Positions 33,574-46,600 of a stretch of 64,000 nt of DNA are shown here, one piece after another. The DNA comes from Hydrangea macrophylla (Eukaryota > Streptophyta > Magnoliopsida > Cornales > Hydrangeaceae). The position numbers and the translations under genes are program-made. The number at the start of each line of letters is the position of its first letter. Within the stretch, counting starts at the first letter, position 1. The DNA is taken from contig CM066984.1 of assembly GCA_033977485.1 (NCBI GenBank), forward strand, positions 111,397,251 to 111,461,250, in the 5' to 3' direction. The notes under the pieces were generated by a model, which saw nothing but the letters and a program-made list of their open reading frames with translations, had not been told where the DNA came from and ran no database searches.

Positions 33574-35453
33574 TGTAGAAACCCAGAATTTATTCAAGGG
33601 TATTTTGGTAATTTCGAACCAATGTGGGTCTTGTTTTGGGACAGTGTATTTCAATTTGATACATGTTGGTAGCACTTTTTGGTTAGTGGGTACACATGTG
33701 TAATATATCTTGTGGTTGGGTGTGTTATACACTAAAACCTAACCCATACCTACCCAAACCTAACCCATACCTACCCACACCTAACCTATCAAATCAATCA
33801 CTTTTGGGAGACAACTCCCTCACCTTCCCCCTCTTTCTTGGCAGCTCTCTCTCTCCCTCCTTATATCTTCTTTCTTCTTCATTTTTTGGATACACAACTC
33901 TATCTCTATATCTCTCATTCTCTCACCATTTTGGAAGTCCAAAGTTCCCCATTGAAGCTTCACCTCCAAGCTCCATTGGAAGACATTGCAAGCACTTTTG
34001 GACTTAAGCTATTTGAAGCAAAATTTCTCCTCTCATCAAGGGCTTCTCTTTGATCTCTTCCTTTCCCTCTTTAGACTCCTATTTTGGTGTGTTCTTGAAC
34101 AAAGAACACAAGAGGTAGATTTCATTGACTAAGTGCACTCCTCTTTCTAACCTCATGGTTTGCTATGTGTAGGACTAGAGATGTCACATACTAATTTTGT
34201 TTCATGACTTTTCCTACATGTTTAGCTTTGATGGTTAGTTGCTCATTATATGCATGTCTAGTTAATTTAAATGTTTAAACCTAAATGTTAAATGAGTTGT
34301 TATGATTTAAATTACTCTTTGTTGCTAGTAATTTCTTTGATGACTTAAATGATATCTATGCCCTACTTGAGATCCTTGATTTCTTGTTTAGTCATTATGA
34401 GTTATTATGTTCACTTCATAATATCGAAATCATAGAAATGACATTGTAGTTGCATAATCATTGTAGTCACATTTCATAGTCGCCAAGTCGGCTTAGCATT
34501 CATAGCATTGGCTTGGGAGTATGAATTTGATAAAATTCCCCCCGATTGGGGAATGACCTTTGAATCCCCGTTTGGGGTTGTAATTTAATGAAATTCCGGA
34601 AGCGGGTGTGAGGTGAGGAAGGTTGTTTGTGATCCTTAAAACATTCGAAAACGCAAGGTCATATTCGGTTAGCTACCGGAGATCTTGTATGCTACACTCA
34701 CGTTGGAGTGGCTCGCATCCGGTGTTGAGAGTGAGTGGCTATGGAATTTGGTATTGGGAAGTTGCATGGTTCGGCCTTACGGCTATTTGCATTGCCACGG
34801 CGGCAAATCATTGCACCGCATGTCTTAGTATGATTTTAGAAGTAGTAGTACATTTCTTCAATGCTATCTACTGAGCCGTCGTGCTTAATGAAATCTATAA
34901 AACCACTTTGTTTCAGGTGAAGTTGACAAGGGCAAGGCCCACGAGTAGTCAACTCGGATGTATCTTTTGAAGACGTCCCTCGAGGAGTCTTATTTTGACA
35001 AGCAACTCCATATTTAGTAAATGGATAGAAAGGATTTGTAATAGGTGTAATCTAATGCCTAGACATTAATAGATTACTAAGCTTACATGTTTCTTTCCTT
35101 TCCTTTTTGTATCCATTAATGAATCATGTATATGGTGATCTTAGAAGCTATAATCAGGCATATGTTTAGCCCTTGCTTAATAACTCTTTCTTTTAAACCT
35201 TGTTGATCTTGTAATATATTGGGGTTCCTTGTTAAATTATGTTTTAAATACTTCTTTACAAATTCCTTTCAAAAACCAAACTATGTTGGTTGACCCTATT
35301 TGACCCGTTTGATCCTCGTGGGTCAACCCTTGACTTATTAACTTTTCTTTGGAATCCACATAGGATTCCCCTATATGCTTCCGCCTTGTGGATTGGTCTT
35401 TGTAGAGCTATCCCTTGCTTTCCTTTATGTGGTTTGGTTTTCGGGGCGTTACA
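33574..35453 (+). repeat. 5' LTR of the LARD-like element
   Basis: It begins TGTAGAAACCCAGAATTT and ends TTTTCGGGGCGTTACA. It includes a short tandem repeat of CCTAACCCATACCTACC units near 33737-33785 and a CT-rich tract. Small frames of 60-100 codons appear identically in both LTRs but resemble nothing known. Confidence 0.9.
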
Positions 35454-35456
35454 GAA

Positions 35457-35468
35457 TGGTATCAGAGC
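35457..35468 (+). other. Primer-binding site
   Basis: TGGTATCAGAGC, complementary to the 3' end of initiator methionine tRNA, starts 3 nt after the 5' LTR. Confidence 0.9.
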
Positions 35469-38400
35469 TAACTGGGTACGAATACCTTGGTACTCTGGGA
35501 GTTAATTGGGTCCATGTATGACCGTTGCACCTCTTTTGATTTCAATCATTCATAGTTAAATGAATCGTTTTGTTTCATTTATATGATGAGTTGATTATGA
35601 TAGCATGTTTACTTGCCTATGGGACTACGTGTTAACATGCTTAAGTGCTTACATGATCACATGCCTATATATCTTGACTATGTGATTTATGAACATGAGG
35701 TGGTTTTTACTTTTCGTTTCACCTTAACGCTATACTCATTAGAACTGGTTTTTGTAATACATCTTGGTGTGACTATCTGTTGATGTTTAATCATTGACCG
35801 TGCAAGGTTAAAAGGTATATACATGAGGGTTTCCTTGTTTGGATTATTCGCTCGACGTACTACACCTTGTAGGGTTGATAGTTAGGCATTGAACAGTGCC
35901 TTACATCCAGTTGTATTATTAAAAGATCTCAATTATATTTATTGGCCTTATATTACTAGTTGTTTGTATTTTAGTTGTTGAGGAAACATGTTAAAGTTGC
36001 ATGCCTATATGATGAAATTGTTATCAATTTTTTTTAAGTTGGAAGATATTAAGCGAGCATGCTCAGTTGCTACATGCCTTTGAAATTATGTGCATATGTA
36101 CTTTCGTGCTTACTTGTTCCAATATTATTGAATTGTTAAGCATGATAACGATAACATGTTGAGATAATAATTCATGTTTTACGTGTTTAGAGTAGCTCAT
36201 ACGCGTACTCATAGATACTTTTATCGGTGTTTCATAATGAGATTTCTTGAGTAGAAAATCTGGAAGATAAGTTTTGAACTTGTGAAAACCAACATGTTAA
36301 TATGTTGCGCATATTTGAAGACCTATATGTATATGTACTTTTGAAGTACTTAAAAGATGTTTTCTAACATGACGAATAACTTAGTGGTTCTAATAACACG
36401 GTGTAACGTATTATTAGATGACTTATATAGGTTATGTCTTCGGACTCGGGTATTACTACGTTTTCGCGTACATTCTTGAGATGCTTACCTTCGGGTGGCA
36501 TAGGTTTTATTTCGCACATGATGCAAAGCCTCTCTAAAGGCTATGTTGATCTTTGTGAGAGCATTCTATCTTGATGGCTCTCGATTGTGACTGGTAGTCC
36601 AGGTATATTTCCTGTGGCTACAAATACTTGTTGTTTATCAATCGAATAGTTCTACCTTCATATAGGATTGTCATACTCTTTGTCTTGTGTGAATTTCATT
36701 GTTCGGATGTCAGTATGACATTGTAATTACTCTTCCGAGTAGATTATGAGTTTTCCATCATGTGGTTGGTCGGTTCACCCAAATTTCTAGTGATTACTTA
36801 GATTTTCACAATCAAATTGTCGTTTCACTATGTAATCATTGTATATGATCGAATCCTATCGTATGAATCGTTGTGAGGATTCTAGCTTTTGTGAGGAATA
36901 AATTGGTGTTGTCACAAGTCAATTAGTTCCTTTATTCAGTGATTTTTACGTTTGAGTGAATTCCACAACTCTGAGGATCGTCTCTTCTTTTGAGACTGTG
37001 TATCCTGTTCGTTAGTGAAATATTTTCTATGAGTTGTTTATCGATCGATATCGATTTTCGTTATGATTTTTATTAAGGATTCATTGTTAACATTGTATGG
37101 TTAACGCTGTGATATTGGTCTTAGAAACATGTGCTTTCTGGTGTTTCTTCCCTTGTGAGTAAGTATGGATTCTCGTTTCTGCTATACTTCTTGGAAGTAG
37201 GTTTATTCTTGATCCCTGTAATCTTTGAGCTCATGTTAGAGCATTGTGGTTCCATTGTTCCAAGTCTTTTCTTGAAAGCACATTTGTGCCTTGTTGATTC
37301 GATTCTCGTGATTGACGGTTGTTGATTTCAAACTAGTCACCCTTAAGTTTTGAACTTGGGTATGTCGCACTGTAGTGCTGTGATGACCTTTTTCTTTGGA
37401 CTCATTGATTCTTGAATCAATCTTTTTCAGCAATTTTGCCTTACTAAATTCTTAGAATTCATTTCTTTGAATTCAAACTTGAGTTGTTGAACACTCGGAT
37501 CTTTCCCTACTTCTAGAAGGATAGATATTGTTAGATGATTTATTTTTCAGATCCTCGATTCGTTTATCTCTGTGAATTCGAGATCATACCAATTTTTGGT
37601 AGTATGATCTCTTACGTGTTGTGGATCTCTGTTGTTGGTAGCCTTAATTTATTGTTTACTAAGGCTTAAATTTCGATTGCGTTTGATTGTACGCCTTGAG
37701 GGCTTGTGGTTGTTTTTGCAATCCTGTAATCTTCTATGTTTTAAATACTATAGTCGTTCGCATAGTATTTTATTGTTGGAGTGTGTAAGAGTTTCGTGTA
37801 AGTCTGCATAAGATGTACCTTTTTGCTGTGGTTGTAAAGATTATTTTCCTTATCTATTGATTCTTTCTTTTCTTGAGTGTCAGTGGTTTTGACCATGGAC
37901 CTATTAAGACTTTAGAGTCACTTGTGAGTTTTCTAATCCTATTGCATGTTGAACTCAAGTGCACCATGTCCTTGTTGAGGAATGTTGATGGTATTTCATA
38001 ACTTGAATTCCCATATTATTTTGGACTTTCTGGCAATTGCTTATTGATGTTGCCAAATATTGTAGCCTATTGAGGTGGCCTATCAATGTGAACCATTGTT
38101 ATTCCTGTGATCCTACAATCGATCCGTAGGGGAGTTTAGTTGATTCTGTGGAGTATACATTTGATTGTACTGACTTTCATCGTTTGTTTGATTTTCTTTC
38201 TTTCTGTTATTCGAATGAGAGTATCTGCTTGACGTCATCCACCTTACTTCTGTATCATTATTAAGAGTATGCCTAAGGCATATTCTTCTGTTAGTAATTT
38301 CGAATTACTTCGTGTTTAGAGGTGGATCGTGTAAGATTTATATTGGTGTCATTGTTAACGAGTTTGATTCGTGCACTTGATGCATTCCCTGTTTATTGTG

Positions 38401-40128
38401 ATCAGTGAGTTCTTTTTCTTCACCATGTCGTGAGGTTATTGTAATTGTGCTTTGTTCGAGACCGTTGCAATCCTTCAATTTCATCCTTGCTTCTAGCAGA
38501 GGAGGATTCTTGGTGATCGTTTGTTTTGAGATCACGTTCGGTTAGTGTGGCAACTTCTGTAGAGTTGTCTTCATTCTGTTGAGAAACTTCAACTGTGTTT
38601 CCTTGAACACTTTTATTATTTGTGGTCCGTTCGTTACGTGAGTTTGTTATAACTCTTGTTTTAGGTGTGTCGCCTAGTTTGCTTCCCTCTTTCGTGTGAC
38701 ACTTCAAGATCACCCAGTTCGGGAACTTCTAGTTTGTTTTGATGGGAATCGGGCTTTCAATAGTTGAAAGTTCAGGTGTTGATATCGTTATAACCATATG
38801 TTTTCTTGTTTTGGTCAAGGCATAATTCTTTGATATATTTTTGGTTGTCGCGTGCGACGACGAATGTTGGTGAACTTATTGGTTTATATCAGTTCGTTCA
38901 CCTATTCGATTTATTGTTGTCTTGGTGATGGCATCATTGTGTCTTCTTAGACACTTTTTCTGGTGAGACCCTTTGACTTTTGGCATTGGCATTTCTTTTG
39001 CCATATTGTTTTGAGACGTGATCTCTCAATAGATCCATCTATTAGTAAAATCGTTGTAGTTGATTATAGCGATGTTTATGTTTTGGGATGTGATAATCAT
39101 TTCATCTATCGACTTCCCGTTGCCATTGTTGTAGACTTCTATGTCTATGTTGATCATTGTCTTCTTGTGAGGAGCGATGTATTACAAGTACGTCTTTGTG
39201 ACTCGTATCTCCTATGTGGTTAAGATGTAGCTTTGAGTCGTTGCTGTCTTTAGTACCTAGTATATCATTTGCTTTGTGAAGTTTTCTTTGGTTTTATTCT
39301 TGAGTGTTTGGATCATTCCTTGGGAGTTGACCCAGTCATTTGGTTCATTTTGGAACTCGTGTCTTGAGACATCATACTTTTGCTTCGTATGACACTTCTT
39401 TGATAGTATACCATCGACTTGCTTTGAGAATCTTGTGTTTAATTGTAATTCGATCTCTGTGTGATATTCACGCTTGTGTAATATCTTCCTTTGATTCTTT
39501 TATATATCGATTGGAGCTTATCCCATTTATTCCTTGCGCCTTGCGAATGTTTTCCCCATGAGTGATAGTTGGAGAATGTTATTTTCATTCTACGGCTACC
39601 CTCTGTTCTTTGGATTGGGTTTCCGATTTATGATTAGATCATATCTTATGTTGGTATACATATCCTTTGTATACTTGTTGTTTATTCGTTTTGAGACAAA
39701 TTATGGGTATACAACAGCTCGTTGTGTTCTTGTGATCACGTGCTCCTTTTGAAGGGATCACTTTTGTTTGATTCGATGGGTTTGAGACATTTGGTTGTGC
39801 TTTGTTTTCATTCAAGTACGTTTTGGTTGATCCAATGATTTGGAGGTTTATGTCCATTATTATTGTTGATCTTTGGAGTTGACTCCATCCTTTAAATGTT
39901 GAACCTCGTATGTCCCTTACGTTTGTTCCTCAGCACCCTTGATGTGCTTATTAACTGTTTTATTGAGCTTTCATCTCCTTTCTGGAATCGATGTGTGAGA
40001 TGTTTCGTTTTCTCACGTTGTGCTAATGTTCACGTTGTTTGTGACACTACGGCATTGTGGTGTGGTCGCGGACCATTCTTTGATTTGAGTACCTTGCATT
40101 CTTGTTCGAATTCCGGGACGGAATTCTT

Positions 40129-40140
40129 TTAAGGGGGGTA
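40129..40140 (+). other. Polypurine tract
   Basis: AAGGGGGG within TTAAGGGGGGTA, ending a few bases before the 3' LTR. Confidence 0.8.
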
Positions 40141-40143
40141 GAT

Positions 40144-42020
40144 TGTAGAAACCCAGAATTTATTCAAGGGTATTTTGGTAATTTCGAACCAATGTGGGTC
40201 TTGTTTTGGGACAGTGTATTTCAATTTGATACATGTTGGTAGCACTTTTTGGTTAGTGGGTACACATGTGTAATATATCTTGTGGTTGGGTGTGTTATAC
40301 ACTAAAACCTAACCCATACCTACCCAAACCTAACCCATACCTACCCACACCTAACCTATCAAATCAATCACTTTTGGGAGACAACTCCCTCACCTTCCCC
40401 CTCTTTCTTGGCAGCTCTCTCTCTCCCTCCTTATATCTTCTTTCTTCTTCATTTTTTGGATACACAACTCTATCTCTATATCTCTCATTCTCTCACCATT
40501 TTGGAAGTCCAAAGTTCCCCATTGAAGCTTCACCTCCAAGCTCCATTGGAAGACATTGCAAGCACTTTTGGACTTAAGCTATTTGAAGCAAAATTTCTCC
40601 TCTCATCAAGGGCTTCTCTTTGATCTCTTCCTTTCCCTCTTTAGACTCCTATTTTGGTGTGTTCTTGAACAAAGAACACAAGAGGTAGATTTCATTGACT
40701 AAGTGCACTCCTCTTTCTAACCTCATGGTTTGCTATGTGTAGGACTAGAGATGTCACATACTAATCTTGTTTCATGACTTTTCCTACATGTTTAGCTTTG
40801 ATGGTTAGTTGCTCATTATATGCATGTCTAGTTAATTTAAATGTTTAAACCTAAATGTTAAATGAGTTGTTATGATTTAAATTACTCTTTGTTGCTAGTA
40901 ATTTCTTTGATGACTTAAATGATATCTATGCCCTACTTGAGATCCTTGATTTCTTGTTTAGTCATTATGAGTTATTATGTTCACTTCATAATATCGAAAT
41001 CATAGAAATGACATTGTAGTTGCATAATCATTGTAGTCACATTTCATAGTCGCCAAGTCGGCTTAGCATTCATAGCATTGGCTTGGGAGTAGGAATTTGA
41101 TAAAATTCCCCCCGATTGGGGAATGACCTTTGAATCCCCGTTTGGGGTTGTAATTTAATGAAATTCCGGAAGCGGGTGTGAGGTGAGGAAGGTTGTTTGT
41201 GATCCTTAAAACATTCGAAAACGCAAGGTCATATTCGGTTAGCTACCGGAGATCTTGTATGCTACACTCACGTTGGAGTGGTTCGCATCCGGTGTTGAGA
41301 GTGAGTGGCTATGGAATTTGGTATTGGGAAGTTGCATGGTTCGGCCTTACGGCTATTTGCATTGCCACGGCGGCAAATCATTGCACCGCATGTCTTAGTA
41401 TGATTTTAGAAGTAGTAGTACATTTCTTCAATGCTATCTACTGAGCCGTGCTTAATGAAATCTATAAAACCACTTTGTTTCAGGTGAAGTTGACAAGGGC
41501 AAGGCCCACGAGTAGTCAACTCGGATGTATCTTTTGAAGACGTCCCTCGAGGAGTCTTATTTTGACAAGCAACTCCATATTTAGTAAATGGATAGAAAGG
41601 ATTTGTAATAGGTGTAATCTAATGCCTAGACATTAATAGATTACTAAGCTTACATGTTTCTTTCCTTTCCTTTTTGTATCCATTAATGAATCATGTATAT
41701 GGTGATCTTAGAAGCTGTAATCAGGCATATGTTTAGCCCTTGCTTAATAACTCTTTCTTTTAAACCTTGTTGATCTTGTAATATATTGGGGTTCCTTGTT
41801 AAATTATGTTTAAAATACTTCTTTACAAATTCCTTTCAAAAACCAAACTATGTTGGTTGACCCTATTTGACCCGTTTGGTCCTCGTGGGTCAACCCTTGA
41901 CTTATTAACTTTTCTTTGGAATCCACATAGGATTCCCCTATATGCTTCCGCCTTGTGGATTGGTCTTTGTAGAGCTATCCCTTGCTTTCCTTTATGTGGT
42001 TTGGTTTTCGGGGCGTTACA
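40144..42020 (+). repeat. 3' LTR of the LARD-like element
   Basis: Nearly identical to 33574-35453. Differences I could see: about six substitutions (for example TAATTTTG/TAATCTTG and GAGTATGAA/GAGTAGGAA) and loss of 3 bp at GAGCCGTCGTGC. Confidence 0.9.
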
Positions 42021-42025
42021 GGTAT

Positions 42026-43640
42026 AATGGTCCAGAATTGAACTAACTATTTAGTAATAGGGACTAATTATTGATTCCTATTGCAAATTAAGGATTAATT
42101 TCTGAAAACCAAATCAAGTAAGGATCAATTTCTATTAATGGCCATAATTAGGGACCAAATCGTATATTTCTATTAAATATTTGACCCTTTATTTTCAAGG
42201 GAATCTCTTCCCAAGTCAACCCAAACTCTATCCATATAAACCTAGAATCTCTCATCTATTAGAGGCGTTACAAAATCCCACATGATATAATACCCAATAT
42301 TCACTCTCCAAAAGAGTAAAAATGTGGGAACTTTAAAGACCAATTCAGTTTTTCAAAAAATAAAGTGATTTTTAAAGCTACTACACTTTAGGACTTAAAT
42401 TATATTTTTGGTACTTTCGTTACACGATATTAGTCTCGTTTGCTACAACTTAATTAGACAGATTATAACTTTTAGCTTGTCAGATTATTGCTTTTTGAAC
42501 TCAGTTATATGTTGTTAACCTGTTTGGTACAGTTTTTCAGAAGCCGTGATTAAATTATAGTGGTGTTTGGTAACAGAATATGTCAATAGCTTATTTATTG
42601 TGCTATTGTCCAAAATGCCCCTTTAAAGCCGTCTAAATATAATCTAAGAATTATTTATTGAAAATTCATGAATTTTACATTACATATCTCAACTAATTAA
42701 TTTTTAAATATGTGAGAGAAAATGAAGAATGATAGGGTTATTGGATAAGTTGGAGGGTAATTAATGTCAATAGAAAAAAGAATAAACAATAATGTTGTCC
42801 AATAAAAGATTCGTTAAATGACAAATAAGCTATAAACTTCAAATAAGTTGGCGAGTGGACCTTAAATAATTTTGAAAAAAAAATTATAAGTTTTAAAGGT
42901 ATAAGACAAACCAAACATTTATTTCAGCTTTTTCTAAACTATAAACTATAATTTACAGCTTATAGCTTTTAAAACGTAACCATCTGACACCAAAATCATA
43001 CAACCAAAACCACTGGGTTATATCATAGAATTTTCCCTATTCATATCCACCTACAATATTAAATACCTGTTGTATTCAATATTTGTTTCCCACTTAAGCG
43101 CATGGCTTAAATATATTCATTCCATGACCAACTGCACACAAGCCAAGTCATATTATTCAAGCTCTTGTTTGATCATCTTTCCTACAAAATCTTCCGAGAT
43201 GATTACAATTCAAGCTCTTTGTTATGCTTTCCCAAGTCCCAAAAAAACCCATCTCCAATGAGCATTAGAATCCTTGAAAAACAATTCATTTATGCAAAAA
43301 CGAAGTGCATCAAGAAAAGAAATTTCTAACACAACAGTAGCATTTGGACAAGTTCATTTTTAAGACATAAGTCTATATTGGGTTGAATGTCTTCATTTTT
43401 CAATTCCCAATCTAGGTCTAAATACTACGAACATTTAGTTCATGAGGCTCATAACCATTACAATAACAACACAAGTATTTACGGGCTTATATAGAACACT
43501 ATTTCGAGACACCATCCCAGGTAAGTAGCCCTTTCACAACATGAGTCTCATATAAAATGTTAAAACTAGAACTTTGATTCGTAATGGTTGTGAGTCGGGA
43601 CAAGCTGTCCTGGGAAGCTCGCATTTTCACTCGGGCTTTC
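42026..43640. other. Intergenic region between LTR element and ARF8 3' end
   Basis: No gene. From about 42530 to 42980 it is AT-rich with CAGTTTTTCAGAAGC and TTTACAGCTTATAGC phrases, typical of decayed hAT-like MITEs. The part next to 43640 should contain the ARF8 3' UTR, but I could not place a polyadenylation site. Confidence 0.5.
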
Positions 43641-46600
43641 TCAATATTCAAGAGAGCCCAAAGATGGTAGTCCAGAAACGAGGTTTTGAACATCATCGCC
43701 ACCGATATTCATCCTCCCACCGTCATTTTGGCTGAAGGATTCAACTTCTGGTTTCCCCATCTTTTGCACATCCTCGGGCGAAAGTATTTTGATGTACCAG
43801 ACATTATTCACAAATGCCCTGCACAAGGGATTTAATATGGTGAGTAATTAATATTAGGAATATGGCTATGTTGGTGTGCACCATGGAGATTAAATTAGAT
43901 TGTAACATTTCCATTGGTTTCAAGTAGCATTGATAATGTTGACAATGTATAGAGACCAAGACAAGTGGCTTCATTTCAAACAGGTGTTTTCGAAGACATG
44001 ATAATAACCACAATTTCCACGAGGAAGCATGAATGAAACATCGATATGCAATTCAGATGTCTTCGAATTTGCACAAACGCTAGTGTTATTGAAACAAGGA
44101 TTAGTGTGCCAAATTTATGAATCAACTATCGAATTGAACCAAATCGGGAATCGTAACTCATTTTTCTCTAGGAAATAAGCAAAATATTATATACTGGTGG
44201 ACTGTATACGTGTAAATATATGTAAAAATAAAAAATACAATGCTTTAAATGAGCAAAGCAACAATTTAACACACAATTCATGCAGTCTCAAGACTCAAAA
44301 TGTCGCTTAAAACTTAAACCATCAAAGTTCACAACTGTGAATTGGGATTGTATCGGGTTGTATAAAGCTCAAATCACCTCATGAATTGACAGGTTCTAAC
44401 CATGGATTGTGGTTGGATAGCTTTGTTCCCCACACTAGAAGTATCATATTAACGATGAAACAATGGTAAGGAAGATGACACCATGTAGATATATAGATAC
44501 ACAACTTAGGATATGCTTTATAGAGTAGTTAAGAACTTACTCCCATGGGTCGTCGCCAAGGAGAAGAGCATCATTCTCCCTGTCAACAAATACAAGCTGC
44601 CAGCCTGATCTCCGAGGGTCTTCCAGTAATCCCTCAATCCCAAACATCTGACCCAGCTCCAGTATCAGCTCATCATAGCGGTTGAACCGGGTGATGTCTA
44701 GTGACCGCCCAACTGAACCCGTTTTGTATACCTGCACATACACAACGAGCATCATCCACAATACTAGCACCACGAGCAAAAGTCATTACAATATACCATC
44801 TCTCTCAATTGTTTGCACCTTGACAAATGTACGAGCGGGGATTGGGTCAACTTGCCCTGCACTGTGCAACAACTCAGAAGAGTCTTGCATGCAATTATAC
44901 AGAGGGTTCTGAAATCCTGAATCAACATCTATTGAAGAAGTGCCGATGCTACACACTGTAGTGGGTAGTAGGAGTCCAGAGGAATCAATATTAGCACCGA
45001 AAAAATCATGGTTCTGGACATCCAAAGAACTATTCTCCTGCTCCGCAGCGCCATCTTTTCCAGGATATGGTGGTAATGACACCAAGTTAGAAGAAGTATT
45101 GACATGCGAATTTGCAAACTTCGAAACCCATGTTTGTTGGGGTGGTTGCTCACTGAGCATGGAGTGACCAGCTCTCGAGAAACTCAAAAGATTCAGACCA
45201 CCACTCCCTTCAGGACCCAATGACCCCAGCATATTTTGTATGGAGGATGGATTGATAGATGCTGAGAATTTATGGCTTGAATTTGCAATGTCAGTTTTTG
45301 GAAATGAAGAAGATAAGCCATCGGATTGCTGCCTCTGCTGGAGCTGATTGGTTTGAACCAAGAATGACTCTTGATAATTCTGCTGATGTGGCTGTTCTGC
45401 CCGTTGATTGTTGACATGGGTTTGTGATAACTGGGTTTGTGCTTGCACAACATGTGGAGGAATCGATGGCTGAATTACTTGTTGCTGGTTCAACAGTGGA
45501 TTAGGGCTGCCCGAGTGTTGAAGATACTGGAAAGGCTGCTGAAACTGCATAAATTGCTGTTTCAGAGAATCACCACTTCCCAAATTTTGCAAACTAGTAG
45601 CCAACATGGCTTGGTACTGCTGGTTAAGATCATTTCTAAGAAACGTTGGATCTATTTTTTGCTGCATCCAGGGAAGCATACCAACAGACTGAAAATTTAT
45701 GGAGTTAAGTCCTTGCTCACCAGTATCACCTCTTAACCATGTCATGCCATTAGCTGATTCATCTCTGCTATCTGTAAAAAGAGCAAGGCCGAAGACCAAT
45801 CACCAGTGAAAACAAAAAAGAAGATACAGCGTAATAAAACACAACACAAAAAGTAATTATAGCGAGAGTATGTTTGATACGGGAGAAATTTAACTACAAC
45901 TTATTACTGTGTCCATTGGTAATGAAATAGTAAAAGCTGGGGAGAAACGTGAAATGCAGCTTTGAGTGTAAGAGCGACCACTTGGAGCAAAAATAACGTC
46001 AAAGGTTATACAGTCGTAGTCTACCCCTCCCTGCTCCCAGCATAAGCAGGACCATGGAAGGGTAATAGCCCTTTAGCTTACCAATTTATGTAGTAGCACA
46101 ATGCCAATGGCAGGTTCAGAGGGCTATAAAAAGAGTTAGTATGATTCAGTTAACATGCAAAACGACCACTCTACTCAGTTTGTAATTCCAACACTAAAAT
46201 GGATAGTTATTGAAATGGTGAGCATGAAGGGCATATATTTGCTCCTGAATTTACACAAAGTGTTGTCAATGCGAATTTACGTCAACCGACCAATTTATTT
46301 AAAGTTTAACAAAGAAAAAAAGAAGGCAGCATTCTGAGCAGATTTTCCCTCTGGTTTCAACACCCATTTCAAAGACCTTTATTGTAGCATTGACTTCAAC
46401 AAAGAAAGAATTTTGTCAATCAGGCAACAATCAAAGCACAAGATCTCGATCACCAACTTCCAAAACTTGGGAATATTTGGCATAGACATACTTCTGAGTA
46501 GGAATACCCAAATGACAAAACTGCAGTTCAATGAATCAATCACCAACCACAACTGTCAGGCAAATTCAACCATTCTACGAATGAAAAACGTACTCTTGAA

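Larger units (their letters stand above)
33574..42020 (+). mobile_element. Complete, young, non-coding LTR retrotransposon (LARD-like), 8,447 bp
   Basis: It is flanked by a perfect 5-bp duplication GGTAT (33569-33573 and 42021-42025). It has two LTRs of about 1.88 kb, a tRNA-Met primer site and a polypurine tract. The 4.69-kb interior (35454-40143) has no frame above about 100 codons on either strand and no recognisable gag, protease, RT, RNase H or integrase. The interior is strongly T- and G-skewed on the + strand. By eye the LTRs differ at about six bases and one 3-bp gap, so insertion was recent and must have used proteins supplied in trans. The ends TGTAGAAACCC...GGCGTTACA resemble those of the nearby solo LTRs, hinting at a Ty3/Gypsy partner (inference). 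Confidence 0.9.

Noticed and set aside
33696..34053. Open frames of about 70-100 codons duplicated at 40266-40623
   Set aside because: They are parts of the two LTRs. Identity reflects LTR duplication, and the peptides resemble no known protein.
38338..38713. Hydrophilic minus-strand frames of 65 and 97 codons inside the LARD-like interior
   Set aside because: Short, low-complexity, antisense to the element, and without gag or pol motifs. They follow from the T/G skew of the interior.
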